Source of the DNA: CAJBVG01 sp943371235
GTDB taxonomy: Bacteria > Bacteroidota > Bacteroidia > Sphingobacteriales > Sphingobacteriaceae
Direction of reading: 5' to 3'
DNA length: 64,000 bases
NCBI GenBank assembly: GCA_943371235.1
Contig: CALRTZ010000003.1
Location: forward strand, 1 to 64,000
Shown: positions 16,570 through 27,034 of the stretch, piece by piece
Layout: the number at the start of each line of letters is the position of its first letter
Position numbering within the stretch: the first letter of the stretch is position 1
Program-made: the position numbers and the translations under genes
The notes under the pieces: generated by a model
What the model was told of the DNA's origin: nothing
The model's database searches: none
The model's input: the letters and a program-made list of their open reading frames with translations, nothing else

Positions 16570-17757
16570 ATGAATATTACAGAATCGAAAAAACGTTGGA
16601 AAATTGGGCTGTTAAGCTTTGCCGGAATTATTGGATTATCCTCCTTGGTTTACACCAATATTTTGGTCAAAAAGCTACAAAATCAAGAAAAAGAAAAGAT
16701 TGAACTACGTTTAGAAGCGACCAAACAATTAATAAAAGCTACAGATACCACTGATAGTCAATTTATTGTTTTCTTGTTCGACTACATCATCAATAAAAAT
16801 AATACGGCCCTCATAATTGCAGATTCTAACGATGTAATTTTACAAACTCGCGGGCTCGACTCTACTAAAACCCTAAATATTGAGATTGAACCTGATAAGA
16901 AACTCGACCCTGAATATTTTGCCAATCAATTAGAAGAGATGAAATCTCAACATGAGCCAATTGTTTACGAAGTATTTACTGGTGAGAAACAATACATTTA
17001 TTACAAAGACTCCTCTATTTTGACTCAGCTTAAAGTTTATCCATACCTTCAATTAACCATTATTGCGATCTTTTTAATTGCAGCATACCTCGCTTTTAGT
17101 TCCAGCAGAAAAGCAGAACAAAACAGAGTTTGGGTGGGAATGGCGAAAGAAACTGCACACCAATTGGGCACACCCATCTCCTCTTTACTCGCATGGATGG
17201 ACTATTTAAAAGAAAAATATGCCGACCAAGATCAAAGCTCCTTTAATGAAATGGAACATGATATACAACGCTTGGAATTGGTTGCCGATCGTTTTTCTAA
17301 AATCGGTTCTATGCCTCAACTTAAACCAGAAAATGTGTTAGAAGTGGTTACACATGGTATTGAGTACATACAAAAAAGAAGTCCGGCTCGTATTATTTAT
17401 GAAGTAAATGGAGATGCTACTATTGAGGCAAAATTAAACCCTTCTTTATTTGATTGGGTTATTGAAAACTTATGTAAAAATGCAGCGAATGCCATTGGTA
17501 CCGAAGGTAAAATAAGCATCTTTATTAGGCAGCATAAGAAAAAAGTATACATCGATATTTCGGATACCGGTGTTGGAATTCCGAAATCTAAATTCGAAAC
17601 TGTATTTGAACCCGGTTATACCACACGTAAGCGTGGCTGGGGATTGGGCCTATCTCTTGTAAAAAGAATTATAGAAAATTATCATTATGGACAGATTTTT
17701 GTGAAAGAATCTACAATAGGCAAAGGCACTACTTTTAGAATTATATTAAATGCGTAA
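16570..17757 (+). CDS. Membrane sensor histidine kinase
   Basis: A 395-residue kinase with an N-terminal helix (about 15-34), an extracytoplasmic loop of ~120 residues, a second helix (PYLQLTIIAIFLIAAYLAF) and then a kinase core with an H-box of unusual form, AKETAHQLGTPISSLLAW, plus N-box (ENLCKNAANAIG) and G-boxes (DTGVGIPKS, GWGLGLSLVKRI). No response regulator is adjacent, so it is an orphan kinase here. Starts possible at GTG 16537, ATG 16543 or ATG 16570; 16570 leaves a short charged N terminus before the first helix. It overlaps the M1 peptidase gene by 8 bases. Confidence 0.85.
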   Translation: MNITESKKRWKIGLLSFAGIIGLSSLVYTNILVKKLQNQEKEKIELRLEATKQLIKATDTTDSQFIVFLFDYIINKNNTALIIADSNDVILQTRGLDSTKTLNIEIEPDKKLDPEYFANQLEEMKSQHEPIVYEVFTGEKQYIYYKDSSILTQLKVYPYLQLTIIAIFLIAAYLAFSSSRKAEQNRVWVGMAKETAHQLGTPISSLLAWMDYLKEKYADQDQSSFNEMEHDIQRLELVADRFSKIGSMPQLKPENVLEVVTHGIEYIQKRSPARIIYEVNGDATIEAKLNPSLFDWVIENLCKNAANAIGTEGKISIFIRQHKKKVYIDISDTGVGIPKSKFETVFEPGYTTRKRGWGLGLSLVKRIIENYHYGQIFVKESTIGKGTTFRIILNA

Positions 17758-19669
17758 GGGTATTATCTTATTATTAATTTTAATTTTTCAGAATTCAGTT
17801 TTTGCACAAAATACTGCTAAAGAAATTCAAGAATTTGAATTACACAAAGCTTTATCTAATAATAAAAGTAAGCAAGCCAGAATATCAAACATCAATTTAC
17901 ATTATGTCAATTTTCAGTGGGAAGCCAAGCCAGAAGTAAATTATATTAAAGGAAAAATCACGTATCATTTTATTGCAGTTGAAAATTTAAATGCCATTAC
18001 ATTTGATTTGGCAAGTAACATGCAAGTTGATTCCGTGATTTACAAAAACCAATTTTGTGTGGTAACTGAAGTGAATGATCAAATTAGAATAAATTTGCCT
18101 TCACTTATTAATGAAGGACAATTAGATTCGATTGTAATTTACTACCAAGGTGAACCAAAACAAACCGGATTCGGTGCGTTTAGTATTGGCACTCATTCGT
18201 CGGGGCCCGTATTATGGACCCTCTCAGAGCCTTACGGTGATAAAGAATGGTGGCCATGTCAATCTAATTTATCTGATAAAATAGACAGTATTGATATACA
18301 CGTAAAAACGCCTAAACCATATATTGTTGGTAGTAATGGTTTGCTAGTAAAATTAGATTCTATTGACACATCGTACATCTATCATTGGAAACACCGTTAC
18401 CCAATTGCTAGTTATTTAATTGCGATTGCTATTTCTAATTATGCAATTTTAGACGACACCTTGCAATTACAAAACGGTGCCATGCAATTTTTGAATTATG
18501 TATACCCACATCAACTAGAATTATCAAAAACACAATTACACGAAACCAAAGAAATTATTCATTTGTTCGAAAATCTTTTCGGGGCCTATCCATTTTATAA
18601 AGAAAAATACGGGCATGCTCAATGTAATATTGGTGGAGGCATGGAACACCAAACCATGAGTTTTATGGGTAATTTTAATAAAGGCTTAATTGCTCATGAG
18701 CTCGGCCACCAATGGTTTGGCGATAAAATTACTTGTGCTAGCTGGCAAGACATTTGGCTGAACGAAGGGTTTGCTACTTACCTAGCAGGCATCATACACG
18801 ACTTCGGGAAAAACGATACCCTCTGGAATATTTTCAAACTTCAATCTATTACCGAAGCATTAAAAGCTAAACAAGGTTCTGTTTATGTAGACGATACAAG
18901 TAATGTAAGTAGGATTTTCGATTACAGATTAAGCTATGTAAAAGCTTCCTTAATTTTACATATGCTGCGATGGAAACTCGGCGACGATTTGTTTTTTGCA
19001 GCATGCAAAAATTATTTAAATGATGATGAACTGAGCTATTCATTTTCGAATACAGATAGATTTAAAAATCATTTTGAACAAACAGCAGGAATTAACCTAG
19101 ATGAGTTTTTTGCCGATTGGTTATATGGAGAAGGTTATCCGAAGTATGAAATACAATGGAAGCAAACTAATGAGTTAAACCTACAAGTAAACATCAAACA
19201 ATTAAGTACAAACTCTAGCGTAAGTTTCTTTGAAATGCCCGTGCCTATTAGGTTTCAGAATGCATTTTTAGATACTATTATTGTGTTTAACAATACTTAC
19301 TCTAATCAGGATTTTAATACTCCCTTAACTTTTAAGGTTACAGATGTAAATGTAGATCCAGATAAATGGTTGCTTGCAGAATACAAAATCAGCAATATAA
19401 CGGAGTTCGAAAATTTTGATAAACTATTAATAGATACTTATCCTAATCCTACAAATGGATTAATAAATATAAACTTAAATAAAAAAATATTAATTAATTC
19501 TGTTGAGGTGTTTACCAGTTTAGGAGAACAAGTATTTAAATCAACTAACTATATACAACCCACTAATTTTATACAATTAGATTTAAGAGATTTTGAAAAC
19601 GGGTTTTACACCTTACTAATTAATGAAGAGAACAGGAGTTCGAGCTTGAAATTAATTATTATGAAATAA
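17750..19669 (+). CDS. M1 family metallopeptidase with T9SS sorting domain
   Basis: A 639-residue secreted aminopeptidase. Signal peptide 1-19, M1 N-terminal beta domain, then the zinc site HELGH (316-320) with E339 in WLNEGFATY. The substrate motif GxMEN appears as GGGMEH (295-300), with the asparagine changed to histidine. After a short catalytic region the last ~80 residues (from about 560, TYPNPTNGLININL) form a T9SS type A sorting domain, so it is exported and probably surface-attached. It overlaps the preceding kinase gene by 8 bases. Confidence 0.92.
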   Translation: MRKGIILLLILIFQNSVFAQNTAKEIQEFELHKALSNNKSKQARISNINLHYVNFQWEAKPEVNYIKGKITYHFIAVENLNAITFDLASNMQVDSVIYKNQFCVVTEVNDQIRINLPSLINEGQLDSIVIYYQGEPKQTGFGAFSIGTHSSGPVLWTLSEPYGDKEWWPCQSNLSDKIDSIDIHVKTPKPYIVGSNGLLVKLDSIDTSYIYHWKHRYPIASYLIAIAISNYAILDDTLQLQNGAMQFLNYVYPHQLELSKTQLHETKEIIHLFENLFGAYPFYKEKYGHAQCNIGGGMEHQTMSFMGNFNKGLIAHELGHQWFGDKITCASWQDIWLNEGFATYLAGIIHDFGKNDTLWNIFKLQSITEALKAKQGSVYVDDTSNVSRIFDYRLSYVKASLILHMLRWKLGDDLFFAACKNYLNDDELSYSFSNTDRFKNHFEQTAGINLDEFFADWLYGEGYPKYEIQWKQTNELNLQVNIKQLSTNSSVSFFEMPVPIRFQNAFLDTIIVFNNTYSNQDFNTPLTFKVTDVNVDPDKWLLAEYKISNITEFENFDKLLIDTYPNPTNGLININLNKKILINSVEVFTSLGEQVFKSTNYIQPTNFIQLDLRDFENGFYTLLINEENRSSSLKLIIMK

Positions 19670-19672
19670 AAA

Positions 19673-19699
19673 AAGGGTGTATCAATTAGATACACCCTT
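19673..19699 (-). terminator. Rho-independent terminator of the first T9SS paralogue
   Basis: An 11-bp perfect stem (AAGGGTGTATC / GATACACCCTT) with a 5-base loop. On the minus strand the stem is followed by a run of seven T, matching termination of the gene ending at 19725; on the plus strand it lies just after the M1 peptidase stop and may also act there. Confidence 0.8.
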
Positions 19700-19724
19700 C
19701 AAAAAAATATCTTTAATTAATTAT

Positions 19725-22271
19725 TTATTCTATTATTAATTTCTGTGTTTCAGATGCATCACCTAAATCTGCTTTTATAAAATAAGCACCTTTTGGCAAC
19801 GAACTTAAATCAATTTCTTTTTTGATGTTTTGGCTATTGTCATCATAATTTTTTGTCCACACAATTCTTCCTAATTGATCAATTACTTGAACTTTTAAGT
19901 TCGAATTAGATACACCTGTAATGCTTAAGTTTATTAGGCCTTTCGATGGGTTTGGAGTTACAGAGAATGCAGTAATTTTAGTGTTTGTATTTACACCCAC
20001 TGCATTGGTAACTTCAATTGTTTTGCTTGCCGATCCAGAGCATCCATCTGTATTAACAAATGTATACGTTATAGTATGTGTACCTAATCCTGCAACCGAT
20101 GGAGTGAATACTCCGTTGCTTACACCCGGACCTGCATACGTACCGCCTGCTGGTGTTCCTCCTGTTAATTGTAATGGAGTAGCATTTGGGTTTATCGCAT
20201 TAAAATCTGCTAAGGTAACTGTTGGTGCTGGCGCAAATGTAATTACAACCGAATCACTTCTTCTGCTACATAAACCATTTGGCGCTGTAATATCGCAAAA
20301 GTAAGTACCAGATTGAGTTACTTGTATTGCTCTAGTTGTAGCACCTGTATTCCATGAGTAAACACCCGATGCTTGTGAAGCAGTAAGTGTAATTGTATTT
20401 CCTTGGCATGGCAATATGTTGTTTTTATTGATAGTTCTTACAGGATTTGTTAAGGTTACTATATAGCCATCTTTAATTTGAGTTTTACCATCAACTACCA
20501 ATGTAACTCTAAACTTACCAGAGGTATTATAGGTAACACTTGGGTTCGCAAGGGTTGAACTCGCTGGTGTACCACCTGCAAAAGTCCATTGTATATTAGC
20601 GCCTGGAGTGGTATTCGTAAAGTTTACGCTTTCACCAGGGCATACATAGTTATTATCAACTGTAAAGTCTACAACTGCAGCATCCGGATCTACTTCTGCC
20701 CACCAAGTTGCCCAAGTGTTTATAGTAGAACCTGCATATTCTTGTATAGTCCAAAATGTTGAATCGTTTGTTGGGTCTACAACCGTATTCGAATAATCGC
20801 CCCAACGATTTCTGCCTGCACCAAAATCTTTGAAATAAGTATTCTCGCCAAATTTGTAGGTGTACTCATCTCTGAACGTATTGATAGGATCGTTTGCTCT
20901 TCTTAAAGAATAACCAGCAGAAGCATATTGCTCATTAGAGAAACTAGTGTATCCAATTAACACATCATTTTTATTGTTAACAGCTATACTCGGATAGTTA
21001 TAATGGCGAACACCTGTAGCATCGTCAATAACATTACGTTGAATAATATTTCCTAATGTATCTAATTCCCACCATTGCACAGAACTACGGTTAGGACCGG
21101 CAGAGGGTAAAAATATTGCATGAGTAGCCCAAATTCTACCGTTTCTAACTACCACTTGGCGCATTCTGTGGTCGCCTGCGTTTATTAAATTTGCAGAACC
21201 TAATTGAGGATTAAAGTTTCCGTTAGTACCCGCGCCAGTAGCCCAAGTATTATTAGATTGTATTGCTGCTGCTGCAGACATTACTGGGTTAGCAGCTGTA
21301 CCTGTAATTGTTCTCATTGTTAAGGTGCCTTTTCCTGCACTGTTTCCACTTGCCGAACGAATTAAAAACATTCTGTCTGTAGAATTATCATAATGTATTG
21401 ATGGACATGCAACCGCTGTACCTTCATTGGTAACTTCAAATTTTGTAAATACACCTGTTCCGTTATTGTAAACATCGGCTTTATCCCAAACATAAATTTG
21501 ATGAGATGTACTTGAACTACCTGGCATTGGGAATAAGTTCATCTGAACTACGATCCATTTACCATTAAATCCAATACTTGGAAAATCTACCCATCTCACA
21601 TTCGTTGGGTCTACATCTACTTTATACATATTCCAACCTTGCGTTGGATCTGAAGTTTTTGAAACTGCTAACAAAGTACATGAGTTATTTGATTGCGGCT
21701 CTGCAGATGAAACAATGATCCATCTGTTAGCAGCATAATCATACAAAGCTTTAGGGTCGTATGTACTGGTTAAGCCACCTATAGGCGACCAAAAAGAATT
21801 TAAAGAAACAGTGCTAATAGTAACTCCTGTTTTATCTTGAATTCTAACCTGAGTATTTAAGGTAACAATAGTATGGTTTGGACCAACAGTACCATTTACA
21901 TCTGGGGGAATAGAAGTACTATTATCGTTTAAGCCATTGAAGCTTTTAACAGGTGCAATTGATAAGATTGCAGAACTTGTTCTATTCTGTGCATTGTATG
22001 CTGGGAATGGATCTGTTTTTACAATTCCTGATAAATCTGCATCCATCTCAGGTATAACATTAGCCTTTCTGTTTCCGATAAATTGTATCGGTTTTCTGCT
22101 AGGTTTGTTATACGATTCAACTAATGCAATTTGCATAAAGTTTACTTCTTTTTTTACATCGGCAACACCGTGTTGCTTAGTAACATTTACATCCTGCGCA
22201 TTTGCAGTAAACATTGTTAATGCAACAATGCCCGATAATGTAATTTTCTTTGTAAGTAGAGTTATATTCAT
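19725..22271 (-). CDS. Large secreted T9SS protein with PKD-like domain (paralogue 1)
   Basis: An 848-residue secreted protein: signal peptide (cleavage near ANAQ, about residue 26), an N-terminal region of ~500 residues with repeated beta-propeller-like phrases (NGLNDNSTSIPPDVNG, QIYVWDKADVYNNG, FKDFGAGRNRWGDYSNT), a PKD-type domain (PGESVNFTN ... TYNTSGKFRVTLVV), Ig-like regions and a type A T9SS sorting domain at the C terminus (VTPNPSKGLINLSI). Function is unknown; the first part resembles secreted proteins of the six- or seven-blade propeller kind. Its neighbour at 22413-24962 is a tandem paralogue. The ATG at 22271 is used because an upstream TTG adds only six residues. Confidence 0.85.
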   Translation of the reverse strand: MNITLLTKKITLSGIVALTMFTANAQDVNVTKQHGVADVKKEVNFMQIALVESYNKPSRKPIQFIGNRKANVIPEMDADLSGIVKTDPFPAYNAQNRTSSAILSIAPVKSFNGLNDNSTSIPPDVNGTVGPNHTIVTLNTQVRIQDKTGVTISTVSLNSFWSPIGGLTSTYDPKALYDYAANRWIIVSSAEPQSNNSCTLLAVSKTSDPTQGWNMYKVDVDPTNVRWVDFPSIGFNGKWIVVQMNLFPMPGSSSTSHQIYVWDKADVYNNGTGVFTKFEVTNEGTAVACPSIHYDNSTDRMFLIRSASGNSAGKGTLTMRTITGTAANPVMSAAAAIQSNNTWATGAGTNGNFNPQLGSANLINAGDHRMRQVVVRNGRIWATHAIFLPSAGPNRSSVQWWELDTLGNIIQRNVIDDATGVRHYNYPSIAVNNKNDVLIGYTSFSNEQYASAGYSLRRANDPINTFRDEYTYKFGENTYFKDFGAGRNRWGDYSNTVVDPTNDSTFWTIQEYAGSTINTWATWWAEVDPDAAVVDFTVDNNYVCPGESVNFTNTTPGANIQWTFAGGTPASSTLANPSVTYNTSGKFRVTLVVDGKTQIKDGYIVTLTNPVRTINKNNILPCQGNTITLTASQASGVYSWNTGATTRAIQVTQSGTYFCDITAPNGLCSRRSDSVVITFAPAPTVTLADFNAINPNATPLQLTGGTPAGGTYAGPGVSNGVFTPSVAGLGTHTITYTFVNTDGCSGSASKTIEVTNAVGVNTNTKITAFSVTPNPSKGLINLSITGVSNSNLKVQVIDQLGRIVWTKNYDDNSQNIKKEIDLSSLPKGAYFIKADLGDASETQKLIIE

Positions 22272-22360
22272 GAGGCTTAATTTTTTCAATAAAAGTTAAA
22301 TTTACACAATATGACGGAATATTCCTTATAACACATTAAATTCTAAATTGTTGAGCACAA

Positions 22361-22394
22361 AAAAAGGGCCAAGAAATAATTCTTAGCCCCTTTT
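22361..22394 (-). terminator. Rho-independent terminator of the second T9SS paralogue
   Basis: Imperfect stem AAAGGGCCAAGAA / TTCTTAGCCCCTTT around a 4-5 base loop; on the minus strand it is followed by seven T. It separates the two paralogues, so they are independent transcripts. Confidence 0.75.
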
Positions 22395-22412
22395 ATGATG
22401 AATAGTATTGTA

Positions 22413-24962
22413 TTATTCGATAATTAATTTTTGAGTTTCTGATGCATCACCCAAATCTGCTTTAATAAAATAAGCACCTTTTGGCAACGAACTTAAATCA
22501 ATTTCTTTTTTGATGTTTTGGCTATTGTCATCATAATTTTTAGTCCACACAATTCTTCCTAATTGATCAATTACTTGAACTTTTAAGTTCGAATTTGATA
22601 CACCTGTAATGCTTAAGTTTATTAGGCCTTTCGATGGATTTGGAGTTACAGAGAATGCAGTAATTTTCGTGTTTGTATTTACACCCACTGCATTGGTAAC
22701 TTCAATTGTTTTACTTGCTGATGCAGAACATCCTTCTGGGCTTACAAATGTATAGGTAATAGTATGTGTACCTAATCCTGCAACCGATGGAGTAAATACT
22801 CCGTTGCTAACACCTGGACCTGCATACGTACCGCCAGCTGGTGTTCCACCAGTTAATTGTAATGGAGTTGCATTTGGATTTATTGCGTTAAAATCTGCTA
22901 AGGTAACTGTTGGTGCTGGTGCAAAGGTAAGCACAACCGAATCACTTCTTCTGCTACATAAACCATTTGGTGAAGTAATGTCGCAATAGTAAGTACCAGA
23001 TTGAGTTACTTGTATTGCTCTTGTTGTAGCACCAGTGCTCCATGAGTAAACTCCCGATGCTTGTGATGCTGTAAGTGTAATGGTATTCCCTTCGCATGGC
23101 AATACGTTGTTTTTATTGATGCCTCTCACAGGATTTGCTAAGGTAACTACATAACCATCTTTTAATTGTGTTTTACCGTCAACTACTAAAGTAACCCTAA
23201 ATCTACCAGATGTATTGTAAGTTACAGTTGGGTTCGCATCCGTAGAGCTTGCTGGAGTACCCCCTGCAAATGTCCACTGGAAACTACTTCCAGTAAAATT
23301 AGATTTGTTTGTAAATACTACACTTTCACCAGGGCAAACGTAGTTGTTGTCTGCACTAAAATCAGGAATATCTGTATATGGGTTTACATGCGCCCACCAA
23401 GTTGCCCAAGTGTTTATAGTTCCACCTGCATACTCTTGTATACTCCAAAAAGTTGAATCGTTTGTTGGGTCAATAACTGTATTGGTATAATCTCCCCAAC
23501 GGTTACGCGTTCCACCAAAATCTTTAAAGTATGTGTTCTCTCCATATTTAAATACATACTCATCTCTAAAAGTATTTATCGGGTCGGTACTTTTTCTAAA
23601 AGAGTAAGCCCCAGATGCATATTGTGTTGGTGCAAAACTTGCATAACCTAATAATACGTCGTTCTTGCTATTTACCGCAATACTTGGGAATGAATAAAAT
23701 CTTTGACCAGTTGGATCTTCAATAATATTTCTTTGCTGAACATTTCCTAAGGTATCAAATTGCCACCATTGTACACCACTTCTAGTGGCTCCACTTAATG
23801 GCAAAAACACTGAATGCACTGCCCAAACTTTCCCATCTCTAACCACTACATGGCGCATACGATGGTCGTTTGTTGCAATTAAACTTGTTACTCCTAATTG
23901 AGGTGCGAAGTTAGTGTTATTTGCGCCAGAACTTGCCCAAGTATTGTTAGTTTGAATAGTTACAGGTGCTGATAATACTGGTGCTGTAGCCGTTCCGCTA
24001 ATTGTTCTCATGGTTAATGTTCCTTTACCTGCACTGTTACCACTCGCTACTCGCATTAAAAACATTTTACTTGTTGAGTTATCATAATGTATAGATGGAC
24101 AAACAATAGCTGTAGACTCATTTGTGATTTCAAATTTTGTAAATACACCTGCTCCATTATTGTAAACATCTGCTTTATCCCAAACATAAATTTGATGTGA
24201 TGTAGCGGTAGATCCTGCCATAGAAAATAAATTCATTTGAACAGTAATCCATCTATCATTAAATCCGATACTTGGATAATCTACCCATTTTGTATTAGTT
24301 GCATCTACATCAATTTTATACAAGTTCCAGCCTTGTGTAGGATCTGATGTTTTAGATACTGCTAATAAAGTGCTAGAACTATTTGACTGTGGTTCTGCAG
24401 ACGAACAGAATAACCAACGATTTGAAAAATGATCGTATAAAATCTTTGGGTCGTATGTAGAAGTGATGCCACCTAATGGTGCCCAAAATGAATTTAACGA
24501 AACAGTGCTCAAAGTGGTTCCGCTGCGGTCTTGTATACGAACTTGTGTGTTTAAGGTAACCATAATGTGGTTAGGACCAACTGCTCCATTTACATCCGGT
24601 GGAATAGAAGTACTGTTATCATTTAACCCATTAAAATTGTTGATAGGCCCTGGAGATGAAATACCTGAGCTAGTTCTATTAGCTTCTGTGTACTTTCCAA
24701 AAGGGTCCATTTTAACATTGCTTAGGTCGGCATCCATCTCCGGAATTTCCCTAGCTTTTTTATTGCCAATAAACTGAATTGGCTTTGCTGCCGGTTTGTT
24801 GTAGGCATCCACTAATGCAGTTTGCATGAAGTTTATTTCCTTTTTCGCATCAGCAATACCTTGCTGACTTGTAACACCTGCTTCTTGTGCATCTGCTTGT
24901 GTAAAAATTGCGATTGCAGATGTTACAAGGAGTGTTCTTTTTAAGAGTAAATTTATTTCCAT
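22413..24962 (-). CDS. Large secreted T9SS protein with PKD-like domain (paralogue 2)
   Basis: An 849-residue paralogue of the downstream gene with the same layout: signal peptide (MEINLLLKRTLLVTSAIAIF, cleavage near ADAQ), propeller-like N-terminal region, PKD-type domain, Ig-like regions and T9SS sorting domain. N-terminal two thirds differ at many residues, whereas the last ~90 residues are identical to paralogue 1. The ATG at 24962 fits the signal peptide; a TTG at 24998 was not used. Probably a surface-attached or released protein of unknown substrate. Confidence 0.85.
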   Translation of the reverse strand: MEINLLLKRTLLVTSAIAIFTQADAQEAGVTSQQGIADAKKEINFMQTALVDAYNKPAAKPIQFIGNKKAREIPEMDADLSNVKMDPFGKYTEANRTSSGISSPGPINNFNGLNDNSTSIPPDVNGAVGPNHIMVTLNTQVRIQDRSGTTLSTVSLNSFWAPLGGITSTYDPKILYDHFSNRWLFCSSAEPQSNSSSTLLAVSKTSDPTQGWNLYKIDVDATNTKWVDYPSIGFNDRWITVQMNLFSMAGSTATSHQIYVWDKADVYNNGAGVFTKFEITNESTAIVCPSIHYDNSTSKMFLMRVASGNSAGKGTLTMRTISGTATAPVLSAPVTIQTNNTWASSGANNTNFAPQLGVTSLIATNDHRMRHVVVRDGKVWAVHSVFLPLSGATRSGVQWWQFDTLGNVQQRNIIEDPTGQRFYSFPSIAVNSKNDVLLGYASFAPTQYASGAYSFRKSTDPINTFRDEYVFKYGENTYFKDFGGTRNRWGDYTNTVIDPTNDSTFWSIQEYAGGTINTWATWWAHVNPYTDIPDFSADNNYVCPGESVVFTNKSNFTGSSFQWTFAGGTPASSTDANPTVTYNTSGRFRVTLVVDGKTQLKDGYVVTLANPVRGINKNNVLPCEGNTITLTASQASGVYSWSTGATTRAIQVTQSGTYYCDITSPNGLCSRRSDSVVLTFAPAPTVTLADFNAINPNATPLQLTGGTPAGGTYAGPGVSNGVFTPSVAGLGTHTITYTFVSPEGCSASASKTIEVTNAVGVNTNTKITAFSVTPNPSKGLINLSITGVSNSNLKVQVIDQLGRIVWTKNYDDNSQNIKKEIDLSSLPKGAYFIKADLGDASETQKLIIE

Positions 24963-25035
24963 AAATAAATAGTTTTCAATTGAATAATAAAAATACAAAA
25001 AATCTTGATTATTGAATCCAGATATAAGATTTTAT

Positions 25036-25043
25036 TACCTTTG
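25036..25043 (+). promoter_or_regulatory. -7 promoter element of the DUF4403 gene (TACCTTTG)
   Basis: Perfect TAnnTTTG with a TTG -33-like element at 25012-25014, 21 bases upstream. Only three bases separate the motif from the ATG at 25047. Confidence 0.65.
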
Positions 25044-25046
25044 AAT

Positions 25047-26498
25047 ATGAAGAAATCCCCTTTTAGAGCTTATTTATGTCTGTTTTGTGTCATTTTTATG
25101 CTTGCACAGCAATCATGCAAGGTTAAAACTGCTGAGGCACCCGTACCAACAAAGATGGTTGCCACTCAAGTAAACAGGCCTTTGTCAACCATCAACATCC
25201 CTATTAGTCTATCCATACAAGAGTTAGAAAATGCCATCAATAAACAATTTAACGGTTTGCTTTATAATGATGACTCTTATGAAAATAACGACAATGATAA
25301 TTTAATTGTAAAAGTTAAAAAAATTGATGTGTTTAAACTATCAGCTTCAGGCGATAAAATTAAAATTATTGCACCCTTAGAAGTTTATGTAAACGGACGA
25401 TTAAAAAAAGATTTTTTTAGTTTATTCGATCAAGATTTTGGTATTGATAAAAATAAAGAAGCTACTTTTAAACTGAATGTAGTGATCAATACTAAAATAA
25501 ATGTAAATCAAGATTGGGACATCATTACAAAATCTGAAGCAGGATTTCAATGGAGAGAACAACCTTATTTAGAACTCGGCCCTGTTAAAATTCCGATTGG
25601 TAGTATCATTGAAACAGTAGTAAACAATCAGATTACAGACATCAACAAAAAATTAGATTTAGAAATTACTAAGAACATTAAAATAAAACCAATTGCTACT
25701 CAACTGTGGAATCAGTTACAAGCACCAATTGTAGTAAGCGAACGTTACCAAACGTATTTGAAAATATTTCCGGAATTCATTTCAATGTCGAACGTTACCA
25801 GCGATGGAAAAAAGATTGATGTAAATTTAGGATTTAGATCAGATATTAGTTTGATTGCCGGAGCAAAACCTGATTTAGTAGAGATAAAACCTTTACCAAA
25901 ATTACAACAACAAACACGTATAGATAGTACCTTTAACTTATACTTTTCTGCTACGATGAATTATGCGTATGCAACACAATTAGCGAAAGAACAATTTGTT
26001 GGGAAAACATTAAAGTTTGATAACGAAACTCAAGTAGTAACTATAAACGATTTGAATTTTTTTAACAACGGAAACAAATTGGGGATGATGATAAACCTTG
26101 ATGGATATTTTAGAAATGGCTTTTTCAAAAAGAAATTTAAAGGAACTGTGTATGCGCTAGGAACCCCTGTTTACAATGATAGTACACAAATTTTAAGCAT
26201 TAAAGATTTTGATTTTGATATAAAATCTAAAGATGCATTAATTGGTACAGCTGAGTGGCTTTTAAAAGGGAGTTTCAAGAAAACAATACAAGCGAAATTG
26301 CAATACTCTATGAAAGAAGAAATAGAGAAGGCAGTAAAAACAGCCGACGATGCCTTGAAAAATGCTAAAATTCCGAACATCAAATTAAACGGAAAAGTAG
26401 AAAAGATTTCGCCTTATGGTATTTCACTTTCTGAGCAAGGTGTGCAAGTAATTATTCAATCTACTGGTGATTTAAAAGTATTTGTAAATAAATTTTAA
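25047..26498 (+). CDS. DUF4403 family lipoprotein
   Basis: A 483-residue envelope protein with an N-terminal signal and a probable acylated cysteine (QQSCK, near residue 24). The rest matches DUF4403 in length and layout: repeated amphipathic beta segments and phrases such as GKTLKFDNETQVVTINDL, with no catalytic motif. The fold may be a lipid-binding (TULIP-like) one, which is only an inference. Begins an operon with a DinB protein (one-base gap) and probably the nucleoside transporter. Confidence 0.8.
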   Translation: MKKSPFRAYLCLFCVIFMLAQQSCKVKTAEAPVPTKMVATQVNRPLSTINIPISLSIQELENAINKQFNGLLYNDDSYENNDNDNLIVKVKKIDVFKLSASGDKIKIIAPLEVYVNGRLKKDFFSLFDQDFGIDKNKEATFKLNVVINTKINVNQDWDIITKSEAGFQWREQPYLELGPVKIPIGSIIETVVNNQITDINKKLDLEITKNIKIKPIATQLWNQLQAPIVVSERYQTYLKIFPEFISMSNVTSDGKKIDVNLGFRSDISLIAGAKPDLVEIKPLPKLQQQTRIDSTFNLYFSATMNYAYATQLAKEQFVGKTLKFDNETQVVTINDLNFFNNGNKLGMMINLDGYFRNGFFKKKFKGTVYALGTPVYNDSTQILSIKDFDFDIKSKDALIGTAEWLLKGSFKKTIQAKLQYSMKEEIEKAVKTADDALKNAKIPNIKLNGKVEKISPYGISLSEQGVQVIIQSTGDLKVFVNKF

Positions 26499-26499
26499 C

Positions 26500-27009
26500 A
26501 TGAATAAACCAACAGATATCGAATTTGCACCTTTTTATAAAACGTACGTTGACTTAGTGGAGGGTGATGTTTACCTATTTTTAGAAAAACAGTTACAACG
26601 CTTTAATGATATTTGTAAAAATATTCCGGAGGGAAATACTTTGTATAAATACGAAGAGGGTAAATGGAGTATTAAGGAAGTAGTTGGGCATTGCATAGAT
26701 ACGGAACGAATAATGTCATATCGCTTACTTCGCATTTCTAGAGCTGATAAAACGGAACTTCCTGGCTTCGATGAAAACGAGTACATAAGTCAATCGGATT
26801 ACGATAAAAGACGATGGGACGACATCATTTCAGAATTTATTGCCTTAAGAACTGCAAACATCTTGCTTATAAAAGCACTTACAGAAGAGCAACTCGGCAT
26901 GTTTGGCAATGCTAATAAGCTGCCCGTCAGCGCTAAAGCTTTAGTATATATTATTGCAGGGCATTTAGAGCATCATTTAGGAATACTCGTTAGGAGGTAT
27001 TTAAAATAA
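26500..27009 (+). CDS. DinB family protein
   Basis: A 169-residue four-helix-bundle protein of the DinB superfamily. The three metal-ligand histidines are visible as GHCIDTER (about 66-73) and GHLEHHLG (about 153-160). Function is not known; related enzymes are thiol transferases. It is the second of three DinB-superfamily genes in this window and follows the DUF4403 gene by one base. Confidence 0.88.
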   Translation: MNKPTDIEFAPFYKTYVDLVEGDVYLFLEKQLQRFNDICKNIPEGNTLYKYEEGKWSIKEVVGHCIDTERIMSYRLLRISRADKTELPGFDENEYISQSDYDKRRWDDIISEFIALRTANILLIKALTEEQLGMFGNANKLPVSAKALVYIIAGHLEHHLGILVRRYLK

Positions 27010-27034
27010 TCTTATTTTTAGAAAAAATTAAACT

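Noticed and set aside
19921..20304. 127-codon open frame antisense to the T9SS paralogue
   Set aside because: The same frame reappears opposite the second paralogue, as expected from shared coding sequence on the other strand.
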